Assembly (NCBI RefSeq): GCF_042677145.1
Contig: NZ_JBHTIT010000001.1
Span: 1,054,001-1,118,000 of the forward strand
Length of the DNA: 64,000 nt
Source of the DNA: Perlucidibaca wandonensis
GTDB taxonomy: Bacteria; Pseudomonadota; Gammaproteobacteria; Pseudomonadales; Moraxellaceae
Reading direction: 5' to 3'
The notes below the pieces were generated by a model. It had not been told where the DNA came from. It saw only the letters and a list, made by a program, of their open reading frames with translations, and did not search any database. Both the position numbers and the translations under genes were made by a program. Positions 43,543 through 52,903 of this stretch are shown piece by piece; the stretch's first letter is position 1, and the number at the start of each line of letters is the position of its first letter.

Positions 43543-45315
43543 TTAGTATGTACGAGCTTTGGGCTGGAAGGTTTTCACCTGCTTCGGCGCGAAGTTCACC
43601 GCACGCTTGCTCACCGTTTTAGTTTCGGTATTGAACAAGGAGTGCACTAGCCAGTTTTCATCATCACGCTCTGGGTAATCTTCGCGGCTATGAGCACCGC
43701 GTGACTCCGTACGATTTTGTGCTGACAAAGCAGTAGCTTGCGCAGTTTCTAGCAGGTTATCGAGTTCCAGCGCTTCAACACGGGCAGTGTTGAAAGCATT
43801 GCTCTTATCGCCCAAATGCGCTTTCGCAATACGTTCGCGCAGTGCAGCAACCGCGGCCACACCTGTATCCATATCATCGCCACGACGGAAAATACCGAAG
43901 GCCGATTGCATGGTTTTTTGCAGCTCTTTGCGCAATGCAGGCACTGATTCGCCGCTAACTGAGCTATCCCAACGCGCCATACGAGATTGCGCACGCTCAA
44001 TATCGGACTCGCTAGGCTGACGCTGATCAATACCTTGACGCAATGCATCTTCGATATGCAGGCCAGCAGCGCGACCAAACACCACCAAATCGAGTAGCGA
44101 GTTGCCGCCGAGACGGTTGGCGCCGTGTACCGATACGCAGGCAATTTCGCCGACAGCGTAGAGGCCGGGAATGATCGAGTCTTTGCCGGAAGCATCTGTG
44201 CTCAACGCCTGGCCATGCACATTGGTCGGGATACCGCCCATCATGTAATGGCAGGTTGGAATCACAGGGATTGGTTCTTTCACTGGATCGACGTGTGCGA
44301 AGGTTTGTGCCAACTCGCAGATGCCTGGTAGACGGCTATGCAGCACGTCTTTGCCCAAGTGATCGAGTTTCAGGTAGAGATATTCGCCGTCTGGGCCAGC
44401 ACCGCGACCTTCACGAATTTCCAAGGCCATGGAACGAGCAACAACGTCGCGCGAGGCCAAGTCTTTAGCGTTCGGCGCATAACGCTCCATGAAGCGCTCG
44501 CCATCTTTATTGAGCAAGTAACCGCCCTCACCGCGACAACCTTCGGTCACCAGCGTACCGGCGCCAGCGATGCCGGTTGGGTGGAACTGCCACATTTCCA
44601 TGTCTTGCAATGGAATGCCGGCACGCGCCGCCATGCCAACGCCGTCGCCGGTGTTGATGTGGGCGTTAGTGGTCGATGAGTAGATACGGCCCGCACCACC
44701 AGTAGCGAACACGGTAGCTTTCGACTTGAAGAACACAGTCTCACCAGTGGCGATGTCCATGGCGATAACGCCGCAGACCGCACCATCTTGGTTACGCACG
44801 ATGTCTAGCGCCAACCATTCAATGTAGAACGTGGTTTTATGCTTTAAATTTTGCTGATACAGCGTGTGCAACAGCGCATGGCCGGTACGGTCGGCAGCGG
44901 CGCAAGTACGCGCGGCCTGACCACCTTCGCCAAAGTTTTTCGACTGACCGCCGAATGGGCGCTGATAAATACGGCCTTCTTCGGTACGCGAAAATGGCAG
45001 ACCCATGTGTTCAAGCTCAAACACGGCTTGTGGGCCAACCGAACACATGTACTCGATAGAGTCTTGGTCACCAATAAAGTCGGCACCTTTAACGGTGTCG
45101 TACATATGCCAGCGCCAGTCGTCATTAGGATCGGATGAAGCGATAGCACAAGTGATACCACCCTGCGCCGATACCGTGTGCGAACGCGTTGGGAATACTT
45201 TCGAAATCAAGGCAGTTTTGAAGCCCGATTGTGCTAATTGCAGTGACGCACGCATACCGGCACCGCCGCCGCCTACGATCACTGCATCAAAATTTACTGT
45301 ACGCATCTTTGTCAT
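43543..45315 (-). CDS. sdhA: Succinate dehydrogenase flavoprotein subunit
   Basis: This 590-residue flavoprotein has VIVGGGGAGMRASLQLAQSG, FPTRSHTVSAQGG (His for covalent FAD), TGHALLHTLYQ, HPTGIAGAGTLVTEGCRGEG, and the Arg/His active site in EIREGRGAG. CSVHGANRLGGNSLLDLVVF follows. It oxidises succinate to fumarate. ATG 45315, 4 bases before the sdhD stop, is used; MRTVNF at 45306 is an alternative, and the frame to 45363 overlaps sdhD. Confidence 0.96.
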   Translation of the reverse strand: MTKMRTVNFDAVIVGGGGAGMRASLQLAQSGFKTALISKVFPTRSHTVSAQGGITCAIASSDPNDDWRWHMYDTVKGADFIGDQDSIEYMCSVGPQAVFELEHMGLPFSRTEEGRIYQRPFGGQSKNFGEGGQAARTCAAADRTGHALLHTLYQQNLKHKTTFYIEWLALDIVRNQDGAVCGVIAMDIATGETVFFKSKATVFATGGAGRIYSSTTNAHINTGDGVGMAARAGIPLQDMEMWQFHPTGIAGAGTLVTEGCRGEGGYLLNKDGERFMERYAPNAKDLASRDVVARSMALEIREGRGAGPDGEYLYLKLDHLGKDVLHSRLPGICELAQTFAHVDPVKEPIPVIPTCHYMMGGIPTNVHGQALSTDASGKDSIIPGLYAVGEIACVSVHGANRLGGNSLLDLVVFGRAAGLHIEDALRQGIDQRQPSESDIERAQSRMARWDSSVSGESVPALRKELQKTMQSAFGIFRRGDDMDTGVAAVAALRERIAKAHLGDKSNAFNTARVEALELDNLLETAQATALSAQNRTESRGAHSREDYPERDDENWLVHSLFNTETKTVSKRAVNFAPKQVKTFQPKARTY

Positions 45316-45319
45316 GATC

Positions 45320-45685
45320 TTAGCTGCCCCAAATGATCTGAATGCCCCACACGATGACCACAAACAATGCGATCGCCATGGCCATTTGCACTAATAAGCG
45401 CAGTACATCGGCTTTCGGACCCATCTGCATCGATGTTAGGTAATCGGTGGTGACTGTCCACATGCCAATCCATGCGTGGCCTACAAACGACAGTAGTGCC
45501 AGCAAAGTGAAAATACGCATAGGCGTGGTGGTCATAAAGCTATGCCAGGTTTCATAGTCAAGGCCTGGGTGAGCAATGATCCAACCAAATAGCCAAATGG
45601 TGTAGACCGCTAAGATTACAGCACTGACACGCTGGGCGATCCAATCGGACAGACCCGAACGAGAGAAGCTTGTTGCACTTTTCAT
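45320..45685 (-). CDS. sdhD: Succinate dehydrogenase membrane anchor SdhD
   Basis: This 121-residue protein has three membrane helices (VSAVILAVYTIWLFGWI; MRIFTLLALLSFVGHAWIGM; MAMAIALFVVIVWGIQII). SDWIAQRVSAVIL supplies quinone-site residues. With SdhC it holds heme b. The ATG shares one base with the sdhC stop (TAATG), giving 121 residues. Confidence 0.92.
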   Translation of the reverse strand: MKSATSFSRSGLSDWIAQRVSAVILAVYTIWLFGWIIAHPGLDYETWHSFMTTTPMRIFTLLALLSFVGHAWIGMWTVTTDYLTSMQMGPKADVLRLLVQMAMAIALFVVIVWGIQIIWGS

Positions 45686-46074
45686 TAGAACATCACCCAT
45701 ACAAAGACGGCGGCGATGGCAAATGCCGAGGCCACTAATGTAGAAGTAGCGAAGGCACGACCGCCCTCCAGCGTCTCAGCAAAACCCCAGTCCATAATCA
45801 AATGCTTGATACCAGCGAGCAAGTGATAGACCAAACCAGCCAGAGAAACAAAGAGCACAGCTTTAGCGGCAACACCGCTGAGCAATTCTTTGGTCGAGGC
45901 AAAGCTTTCTGGCGAGGCCAGCGAGCAACTCAGTAGCGCAAGTAAGCCCGGCACCACAAAAAACAGCAAAATGCCTGACAGGCGATGAAGGATAGAAGCG
46001 ATTGCCACTGGCGATTTAAGATTAACTTCAATGACAGTAGCCAACGATAGATTGACCGGTCTGTTGCTTTTCAC
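45685..46074 (-). CDS. sdhC: Succinate dehydrogenase cytochrome b556 subunit
   Basis: This 129-residue protein has the family start RPVNLSLATVIEV and the motif SPVAIASILHRLSGILLFF (quinone site). Heme-ligand region YHLLAGIKHLIMDWGF and three membrane helices follow. It is the first gene of sdhCDAB, with a candidate promoter at 46198-46226. Confidence 0.95.
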   Translation of the reverse strand: MKSNRPVNLSLATVIEVNLKSPVAIASILHRLSGILLFFVVPGLLALLSCSLASPESFASTKELLSGVAAKAVLFVSLAGLVYHLLAGIKHLIMDWGFAETLEGGRAFATSTLVASAFAIAAVFVWVMF

Positions 46075-46197
46075 AGAGAGCGTCCTGTTGGTCGGGCCCT
46101 AAGGGGCGTGGCTGATGTTTGTAATGTCCTCTAGCATAAGTACTTGAAAAACAAGATTTTTAGCTTATTTTTTGAGCGCTTAGCAGATTGGCGAGAA

Positions 46198-46226
46198 AGT
46201 ATAATCCCGCACAGAACGTAATACAA
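46198..46226 (-). promoter_or_regulatory. Candidate sdh promoter
   Basis: The minus strand reads TTGTAT (46226-46221), 17 bases, TATACT (46203-46198). The -10 is good (5 of 6) and the -35 weak. It lies about 124 bases before the sdhC start. It shares the roughly 400-bp gap 46075-46481 with gltA, which must be transcribed the other way. Confidence 0.45.
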
Positions 46227-46299
46227 ACTAGTAAAAACGCATTTTTATAGACGAAAGTCGGGCATTTGCACCGATTGACTCCAACTTCAGTCGAATTGG

Positions 46300-46350
46300 T
46301 TGACAAGATAGCGGCTAATTTATTGACAATTTTGTCTCGTGATTTAAGCT
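46300..46350 (+). promoter_or_regulatory. Candidate gltA promoter region
   Basis: Two TTGACA hexamers (46300-46305 and 46323-46328) lie 23 bases apart on the gltA strand. Only weak -10 matches follow (taagct at 46345). The rest of the gap to 46470 shows no gene or clear hairpin. The aggag at 46471-46475 is the ribosome site. Confidence 0.35.
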
Positions 46351-46481
46351 AACAGCGCAACCCGCAAAGAGCTGCTCCCACGCTGTCCCCATTCTTGATG
46401 CTTGCGCCCTGAGCGTTAGTTTAATTTGATGACGCTGGTGCAGTCCTCGCTGAGCGCTGAACCCCTCTTCAGGAGACCGTG

Positions 46482-47759
46482 ATGACGGCCAAAACCGCGA
46501 CGTTAACCATTGGTGATGACACCATCAACCTACCTATCTCATCAGGCACATTAGGCCCAGATGTTGTTGATGTTAAAGATATTTTAGCCAAAGGCTACTT
46601 CACCTACGATCCAGGCTTCATGGCAACTTCAGCCTGTGAATCAAAGATCACGTTTATTGATGGCGACAAAGGTATTTTGTTGCATCGCGGTTACCCAATC
46701 AATCAACTCGCTGAGCAAGCTGAATACCTAGAAGTTTGCTATTTGCTGCTCAATGGCGAACTGCCTAATGCCGAGCAAAAAGCAGAATTCACGCAACTTG
46801 TCACTAATCACACCATGGTTAACGAGCAACTGCGCAAATTTTTTGAAGGTTTCCGTCGAGATGCACATCCGATGGCAATAATGTGTGGCGTGGTGGGTGC
46901 GTTATCAGCCTTCTACCACGATGGCTTGGACGTTAATGATCCAAAACATCGCGAAATCACGGCTATTCGTTTAATCGCGAAAATCCCAACAATCGCTGCG
47001 ATGAGCTACAAGTATTCGTCTGGTCAGCCGTTCATGTACCCGCGCAACGACCTGAACTATGCCGAAAACTTCCTGCATATGATGTTCGCCGTACCAGCTG
47101 ATGAAGGCTATAAGGTCAATCCAGTGTTGGCGAAAGCCATGGATCGTATCTTTACTTTGCATGCTGACCATGAACAAAACGCGTCGACATCAACAGTGCG
47201 TATGGCTGGCTCCACAGGCGCCAATCCTTACGCCTGTATCGCTGCTGGCATCGCCGCACTTTGGGGCCCAGCACACGGCGGCGCCAACGAAGCCGTACTG
47301 AAAATGCTCGATGAAATTGGCAGCGTTGAAAACGTCGCTGACTTCATGGAAAAAGTAAAAACCAAAGAAGTGAAACTGATGGGCTTTGGTCACCGCGTCT
47401 ACAAAAACTTTGACCCACGCGCCAAAGTCATGAAGCAGACCTGTGACGAAGTGCTAGCCGCTCTTAATATCGATGACCCGCAACTGGCATTGGCCATGGA
47501 GCTTGAGCGCATTGCCTTAAGCGATCCATACTTTATTGAGCGCAAGCTGTACCCGAACGTTGACTTCTACTCGGGCATCATCTTGAAAGCCATTGGCATT
47601 CCTACCTCAATGTTCACAGTGATCTTCGCCCTAGCGCGTACCGTCGGCTGGATTTCACATTGGCTGGAAATGCACAGTGCGCCGTATAAAATTGGCCGCC
47701 CTCGCCAACTTTATACGGGTCACACACAACGTGACTTTACACCGGTCGATAAACGCTAA
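46482..47759 (+). CDS. gltA: Citrate synthase, type II
   Basis: This 425-residue enzyme condenses oxaloacetate with acetyl-CoA. It has an N-terminal beta domain (TLTIGDDTINLPISSGTLGP), GILLHRGYPINQLAEQ, LHADHEQNASTSTVRMAGS, LWGPAHGGANEAVLKML and LMGFGHRVYKNFDPRAKVMK (active His and Asp). The long form is typical of NADH-sensitive gammaproteobacterial enzymes. ATG 46482 is chosen over a GTG directly before it because spacing from aggag is better. It is divergent from sdhCDAB. Confidence 0.97.
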   Translation: MTAKTATLTIGDDTINLPISSGTLGPDVVDVKDILAKGYFTYDPGFMATSACESKITFIDGDKGILLHRGYPINQLAEQAEYLEVCYLLLNGELPNAEQKAEFTQLVTNHTMVNEQLRKFFEGFRRDAHPMAIMCGVVGALSAFYHDGLDVNDPKHREITAIRLIAKIPTIAAMSYKYSSGQPFMYPRNDLNYAENFLHMMFAVPADEGYKVNPVLAKAMDRIFTLHADHEQNASTSTVRMAGSTGANPYACIAAGIAALWGPAHGGANEAVLKMLDEIGSVENVADFMEKVKTKEVKLMGFGHRVYKNFDPRAKVMKQTCDEVLAALNIDDPQLALAMELERIALSDPYFIERKLYPNVDFYSGIILKAIGIPTSMFTVIFALARTVGWISHWLEMHSAPYKIGRPRQLYTGHTQRDFTPVDKR

Positions 47760-47768
47760 GTTTACCGA

Positions 47769-47803
47769 CACAAAAAAGCCGCGAAATTCGCGGCTTTTTT
47801 GTG
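47769..47803 (+). terminator. Bidirectional terminator after gltA
   Basis: A long perfect hairpin (arms of 17 bases, cacaaaaaagccgcgaa with its complement) ends in T6 on both strands. It serves gltA and the convergent bfd gene. Confidence 0.93.
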
Positions 47804-47851
47804 TCTACTAATTAGCTTCCAAAACAAAGGCTGAATCAGTAAGTATTATTC

Positions 47852-48082
47852 TTAACGCGCCATCGCTGCAGGCTGCCATTGCCCAACGGTAATCGTGGCG
47901 GCAGTAGCACCAGCTTCAGAGACACAGGCACTGGCAAACACATCTTCAGCATGCTCACGGCAAGCGCCGCAGCACGTTGATACGCCCGTGCGTTGCTGCA
48001 AGGCATCAAAGGTATCTACCCCATCACGCGCGGCTTGAGTAATAGCGCGATCGGTAACTCCGTGGCATAGGCAAACATACAT
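47852..48082 (-). CDS. bfd: Bacterioferritin-associated ferredoxin
   Basis: This 76-residue Bfd has [2Fe-2S] ligands Cys4, Cys6, Cys38 and Cys41 (MYVCLCHGVTDRAI; STCCGACREHAED). Bfd reduces bacterioferritin to release iron and is usually induced by iron limitation. No bfr gene or clear Fur box is seen nearby. It stands alone. Confidence 0.9.
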   Translation of the reverse strand: MYVCLCHGVTDRAITQAARDGVDTFDALQQRTGVSTCCGACREHAEDVFASACVSEAGATAATITVGQWQPAAMAR

Positions 48083-48214
48083 GGGCGGCGCCCTCGGTAC
48101 ATGTCGATGTACTAAGTATAAATAAGATAGATTCGTATTTGCAAGTACTACTTACTTTCGCCTCCGCATTCGCCCTGCTAGTCTCATCGCCAGTTTACTT
48201 TTGGAGACATCTTT

Positions 48215-49090
48215 ATGGCCGCACTCGCCTTTATCGGCCTAGGTGTCATGGGCTACCCCATGGCTGGGCATTTACAGCGCGCCGGACATCAAGTAACTGT
48301 ATGGAACCGTAGCGAAGCAAAAGCCATCGCCTGGCAAGAGCAATATCATGGCCAGCGCGCCAGTAGCGCCAGAGAAGCTGCGGCTGCGGCCGATATAGTG
48401 CTCACCTGTGTGGGTCGCGATGAAGACATTGCAGAAGTCGTGCGCGGCTCAGATGGCATAGCTGCTGGTCTAAAGCCGGGCGGCCTCATCATTGATCATT
48501 CCACCGTGTCGGCGGCAATCACCCGCACACTCGCAGCGGAAGTTAGTGAGCACGGCATTGACTGGGTCGATGCCCCTGTTTCGGGCGGCCAACAAGGCGC
48601 AGAAAACGGCCAACTGAGCATCTTCTGCGGCGGCAGCGAGGCGGCAGTTGCCCGCGCGCACGACGTGCTCGCTACCTACGCTAAAGCCCAAGCGCATATT
48701 GGCGGCTGCGGCCAAGGCCAATTAGCCAAGATGGTCAACCAAATCTGCGTAGCAGGCGTCATTGAAGGCTTGGCTGAAGGCATGCACTTCGCGCAACAAG
48801 CTGGCCTTGATGTGGCTAAAGTCATGCCCTTAATCGGCCAAGGTGCAGGATCATCATGGCAGCTGCTGAATCGCTACCAGACCATGCTCAACGATAAATA
48901 TGAGCACGGCTTTGCAGTTGATTGGATGCGCAAAGATTTGGCTATTGTTTTGGCCGAGGCTCGCGCCTTAGGCCTGCAACTGCCAGCAACCGAAATGATT
49001 GATGATTTCTATGCCGATGTACAAAGTCTTGGTGGCGGGCGCTGGGACACTTCCAGCTTATTGCGCCGCTTACAAGAAAAATCCCGATGA
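48215..49090 (+). CDS. NAD(P)-dependent beta-hydroxyacid dehydrogenase
   Basis: This 291-residue member of the 3-hydroxyisobutyrate/tartronate-semialdehyde reductase family has AFIGLGVMGYPMAGHLQRAG and DAPVSGGQQGAENGQLSIFC. The catalytic Lys lies in GQLAKMVNQICVAGVIEGLA, and FAVDWMRKDLAIVLAEA closes the domain. WNRSEAKA after strand 2 suggests NADPH. The substrate is not clear; no valine pathway genes are near. A ggaga ribosome site precedes the ATG. Confidence 0.88.
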   Translation: MAALAFIGLGVMGYPMAGHLQRAGHQVTVWNRSEAKAIAWQEQYHGQRASSAREAAAAADIVLTCVGRDEDIAEVVRGSDGIAAGLKPGGLIIDHSTVSAAITRTLAAEVSEHGIDWVDAPVSGGQQGAENGQLSIFCGGSEAAVARAHDVLATYAKAQAHIGGCGQGQLAKMVNQICVAGVIEGLAEGMHFAQQAGLDVAKVMPLIGQGAGSSWQLLNRYQTMLNDKYEHGFAVDWMRKDLAIVLAEARALGLQLPATEMIDDFYADVQSLGGGRWDTSSLLRRLQEKSR

Positions 49091-49159
49091 AACGATGACA
49101 AACGCAGACCAATGCGCTTCAATCGCTCCACCACTTACCCCAAGAACAAAGGACACAAT

Positions 49160-49870
49160 ATGATTCGTTCTTCTAAGCTAGTACCCAAGCTGGCGATTAC
49201 ATTTGGTGCCGCTGCACTACTAGCTGCTTGCAACCCTTTCGGTAGCAGCACGCCAGAAACCGAAACTGAAAAATTCAGCTACTCCGTTGGCGTCGACATC
49301 GGCAAGTCTTTGGAAACTATCCGCGATGACCTCGATATGGCCGCGCTAACCCAAGGCCTTGATGATGTAATGGCGAAAAACGAATTGGCCATGGATGATG
49401 CAACTCGCCGCGAAATCCAAACCACCGTGGCGCAAAAGCTGCGTGAAAAGCACATGAAAAAGCAGGAAGAAGAAGCTAAATCGGCCGTTGCTGGTGGCGC
49501 AAAATTCTTAGCTGAGAATGGCAAAAAAGAAGGCGTGACAACAACTGCTAGCGGCTTGCAATACCGCGTGTTGACTGCCGGCACAGGCGCTAAGCCAACC
49601 GCTGAAGACACTGTCACCGTGCATTACAAAGGCACGCTGCTCAATGGCGAAACTTTCGACAGCTCCTATGACCGCAAAGAGCCAGCAACATTCCAGCTCA
49701 ACCAAGTTATTCCTGGTTGGACTGAAGGCGTGCAGCTAATGACTGTTGGCAGCAAATACGAGTTTGTTATCCCCGCCGCTCTTGCCTATGGCGAGCAAGG
49801 CGCTGGTGGCAAAATCGGCCCTAACCAAGTGCTGAAATTTGACGTCGAACTTTTAGACATCAAGAAATAA
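49160..49870 (+). CDS. FKBP-type peptidyl-prolyl isomerase lipoprotein (FkpA/Mip-like)
   Basis: This 236-residue lipoprotein has lipobox LAAC (Cys24). The dimerisation region is FSYSVGVDIGKSLETIRDDL ... KHMKKQEEEAKSAVAGG. The FKBP domain (about 130-236) has TVHYKGTLLNGETFDSSYDR, VIPGWTEGVQLM, YEFVIPAALAYGEQGAGG and VLKFDVELLDIKK. It is a periplasmic folding helper. ATG 49160 after aaagga gives the signal peptide; the frame extends upstream to 49112 without benefit. Confidence 0.92.
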   Translation: MIRSSKLVPKLAITFGAAALLAACNPFGSSTPETETEKFSYSVGVDIGKSLETIRDDLDMAALTQGLDDVMAKNELAMDDATRREIQTTVAQKLREKHMKKQEEEAKSAVAGGAKFLAENGKKEGVTTTASGLQYRVLTAGTGAKPTAEDTVTVHYKGTLLNGETFDSSYDRKEPATFQLNQVIPGWTEGVQLMTVGSKYEFVIPAALAYGEQGAGGKIGPNQVLKFDVELLDIKK

Positions 49871-49884
49871 GTTCTTGCTGATGT

Positions 49885-49914
49885 AAAAAAGCCCAGTCTT
49901 GACTGGGCTTTTTT
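49885..49914 (+). terminator. Terminator after the FKBP gene
   Basis: The stem aaaaaagcccagtc/gactgggctttttt has T6 and a very short loop. It works in both directions, before the convergent thiolase gene. Confidence 0.9.
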
Positions 49915-49994
49915 ATGCCTGCTCATCTTGCGAAAAGCAGTTTTTAATCGCGGCATGGCAAGCATCTGAAACAGCTCACCATACCTATCGATGC

Positions 49995-51272
49995 TTAGCG
50001 CTCGATAATAGCAACAACACCTTGACCGCCAGCGGCACAGATCGAGACCAAACCTCGGCCCTTACCTTTTTCGCTGAGGATTTTCGCCAGTGTGCCAACG
50101 ATACGACCACCCGTAGCAGCAAATGGGTGACCCGCGGCCAATGACGAGCCATTGACGTTGAGCTTGCTGCGGTCGATTGAACCTAAAGGTGCATCTAAAC
50201 CTAAGCGCTCTTTGCAGAACTTGGGGTCTTCCCATGAAGCCAATGTAGCTAACACTTGCGATGCAAATGCTTCATGAATTTCATAGAAATCAAAATCTTG
50301 CAGCGTTAAACCACGACGAGCCAACATACGTGGCACGGCATAGGCAGGCGCCATCAGCAAGCCTTCTTTCTTGTTCACAAAGTCGACCGAAGCCACTTCG
50401 CCATCAACTAAATAAGCCAAAATAGGCAGATTGTGTTCTTTTGCCCAAGCTTCGCTGGCCAGCAAAACTACTGACGCACCATCGGTCAATGGTGTTGAGT
50501 TAGCCGCTGTCATGGTGCCGGTTTCACGATCACCAAAGCATGGTTTCAGTGTCGCCAGCTTTTCGATATTGGAATCTGGGCGCAGGTTTTGGTCGCGCTT
50601 GAGGCCAAGGTATGGCGTCACTAGATCGTCGAAGAAACCGCGCTCATAAGCAGCGGCAAGCTTGTGGTGACTGCTAACGGCCAGCTCATCTTGCGCGGCA
50701 CGTGGCACGTTCCATTCTGCTGCCGTGATGGCCGCGTGATCGCCCATGGCCAAACCAGTGCGTGGCTCGCCGTTACGTGGCAGATCAGGAATCAAATGCT
50801 TAGGGCGAATTTTCGACAATGTTTTCAGCTTGGCACCGGTGGTTTTGCCACGATTTACTTCCAGCAAAATGCTGCGCAGGCCTTCGCTTAGCGCAATTGG
50901 CGCATCCGATGTGGTGTCAACGCCGCCGGCGATGCCAGATTCGATTTGGCCAACAGCAATTTTGTTAGCAACCAAAATCGCAGCTTCCAAGCCAGTACCG
51001 CAGGCTTGTTGAATGTCGTATGCGGTTGTTTCTGGCGCAAGCTTAGTGCTCAGCACGCATTCGCGAGTTAAGTTGAAGTCACGGCTATGTTTAAGCACGG
51101 CACCGGCAACGACTTCGCCAATGCGCAGACCGTCGAGGTTGCAGCGACTAACTAGGCCATCAAGAGCGGCAGTTAGCATGTCTTGATTGGAAGCTGTGGC
51201 GTAGACACTATTGGAACGAGCAAAAGGAATGCGGTTGGCGCCAACGATGGCGACCTTACGTAATGTGGTCAT
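49995..51272 (-). CDS. Acetyl-CoA C-acyltransferase (thiolase)
   Basis: This 425-residue thiolase has the nucleophile in DIQQACGTGLEAA (Cys91), a DFYEIHEAFASQVLATLASW block, NGSSLAAGHPFAATGGR (His) and ISICAAGGQG-like SICAAGGQGVV (second Cys). It resembles FadI and mycobacterial FadA2. Divergent fabG- and maoC-type genes give a three-gene set found together also in mycobacteria (fadA2-fabG4-htdX). It is likely in acyl-CoA chain shortening or lengthening. Confidence 0.88.
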   Translation of the reverse strand: MTTLRKVAIVGANRIPFARSNSVYATASNQDMLTAALDGLVSRCNLDGLRIGEVVAGAVLKHSRDFNLTRECVLSTKLAPETTAYDIQQACGTGLEAAILVANKIAVGQIESGIAGGVDTTSDAPIALSEGLRSILLEVNRGKTTGAKLKTLSKIRPKHLIPDLPRNGEPRTGLAMGDHAAITAAEWNVPRAAQDELAVSSHHKLAAAYERGFFDDLVTPYLGLKRDQNLRPDSNIEKLATLKPCFGDRETGTMTAANSTPLTDGASVVLLASEAWAKEHNLPILAYLVDGEVASVDFVNKKEGLLMAPAYAVPRMLARRGLTLQDFDFYEIHEAFASQVLATLASWEDPKFCKERLGLDAPLGSIDRSKLNVNGSSLAAGHPFAATGGRIVGTLAKILSEKGKGRGLVSICAAGGQGVVAIIER

Positions 51273-51485
51273 GTTGAGACTCCTGTGGAAAACCCCGACA
51301 CGCTAGCACAAAAGCCGGACAAGCTATTGACCGAAATACACCATCTAGTAGAGAAGCGGGCAAATACAGCGGCCTCGAGATTTGGTAGTCTGCGTCCACA
51401 CTAATTATTGCGCCTGCCGTTTCACCGCATATTGCGCCAAACAGCACGCCACTCTCCGCCACATTTATCGATGAGGAATCCCGTC

Positions 51486-52892
51486 ATGAGCGATCGTTAT
51501 ATTGATTTTGTGAACTCCCCTTTTGGCCAGTTAGTAGCTAAAAACCTTGGCCTACCGAACCCAATGCCGCTGGATCGTTTTGATGCCAACGCGCCAGTGG
51601 TAAAAGGCACGGTATTGTTGGGTGCTGCAAATGGCGGCGACTTGACTGATGCGATTGCTAAAGTACTAAGCAATATCAACGCAGAAACTCTCGCCTTTTC
51701 CGATAGTGGTGTGCAAGAAGCCGCTGCCAGCGTTGGCCTTAATGCTCAAGCCTATGCGCCAAGCGCCGAAGACACGCAGAAATTTAAAGCCTTGGTGTTT
51801 GATGCTTCAGGTATTAAAAACAGCGCTGAACTAAAAGCACTGCACAGCTTCTTCGGCCCAGTCATTCGTAAAATGAGCGGCTCAGGTCGCATCATTGTTA
51901 TTGGCCGCACACCTGAATTGCTCGATGACGCCAAATACACCACGGCTCAGCGCGCACTCGAAGGCTTCACGCGCGCCATCGGCAAAGAAGTAAAAAAAGG
52001 CTGCACCGCACAGTTGGTCTATGTTGCACCAGGTGCCGATGCCAACTTGGAATCGACACTGCGCTTCTTTATCTCGCCAAAATCAGCTTATGTTTCTGGC
52101 CAAGTGGTGCGCGTGCAAGCCACTGCCATCGTCGGTGAAACACCAAACTGGGCACAACCACTAAGCGGCAAAGTGGCTTTGGTCACTGGCGCTTCACGCG
52201 GCATTGGTGAAGCCATTGCGCAAACCTTGGCGCGCGACGGTGCACACGTTATTTGCCTCGATGTGCCACAGCAAGAAGCCGACTTGCAGCGTGTAGCCGC
52301 TAGCATCAATGGTTCCGTACTCGCGCTGGACATCACTGCTGCTGATGCGCCGAAAGCTATCGCTGCGCATTGCAAAAAAGCCCACAAAGGCTTGGACATC
52401 ATCGTGCATAACGCCGGTGTCACTCGTGACAAAACTTTGGCCAATATGAAAGATCAGCTCTGGAATATGGTCATCGACATCAACTTATCGTCGGAAGAAC
52501 GCATCAACGACGAATTGATTGCGAAGAAAATCTTGCGTGCCAATGGCCGTGTCATTTGCGTGTCATCGATTTCCGGCATCGCCGGCAATATGGGTCAGAG
52601 CAACTACGCAACTTCGAAAGCCGGCGTGATTGGCATGGTTAACAGCATGCAACCGCTGCTGGAAAGCAAAGGCGTGACCATCAATGCCGTGGCTCCAGGC
52701 TTTATTGAAACGCAAATGACTGCGGCTATTCCATTCGCCATCCGCGAAGCTGGTCGTCGCATGAACTCGATGTCGCAAGGCGGTCTGCCAGTCGACGTTG
52801 CTGAAGCCATTGCATGGTATGCCAGCCCCGCCTCGAACGGCGTCAACGGCAATATCGTCCGCGTTTGCGGCCAAAGCCTGATCGGCGCTTAA
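51486..52892 (+). CDS. High-molecular-weight FabG (FabG4-type 3-oxoacyl reductase)
   Basis: This 468-residue protein is nearly twice the usual FabG. Residues 1-220 form a degenerate Rossmann domain without a glycine-rich motif. Residues from about 228 form an active SDR: KVALVTGASRGIGEAIAQTL, HNAGVTRDKTLANM, ICVSSISGIAGNMGQ and NYATSKAGVIGMVNS (Tyr near 373). This two-domain form is known as FabG4 and reduces 3-oxoacyl-CoA with NADH. ATG 51486 follows gaggaat. It is followed by the MaoC-like gene. Confidence 0.88.
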   Translation: MSDRYIDFVNSPFGQLVAKNLGLPNPMPLDRFDANAPVVKGTVLLGAANGGDLTDAIAKVLSNINAETLAFSDSGVQEAAASVGLNAQAYAPSAEDTQKFKALVFDASGIKNSAELKALHSFFGPVIRKMSGSGRIIVIGRTPELLDDAKYTTAQRALEGFTRAIGKEVKKGCTAQLVYVAPGADANLESTLRFFISPKSAYVSGQVVRVQATAIVGETPNWAQPLSGKVALVTGASRGIGEAIAQTLARDGAHVICLDVPQQEADLQRVAASINGSVLALDITAADAPKAIAAHCKKAHKGLDIIVHNAGVTRDKTLANMKDQLWNMVIDINLSSEERINDELIAKKILRANGRVICVSSISGIAGNMGQSNYATSKAGVIGMVNSMQPLLESKGVTINAVAPGFIETQMTAAIPFAIREAGRRMNSMSQGGLPVDVAEAIAWYASPASNGVNGNIVRVCGQSLIGA

Positions 52893-52903
52893 GGGTTAGA
52901 GTC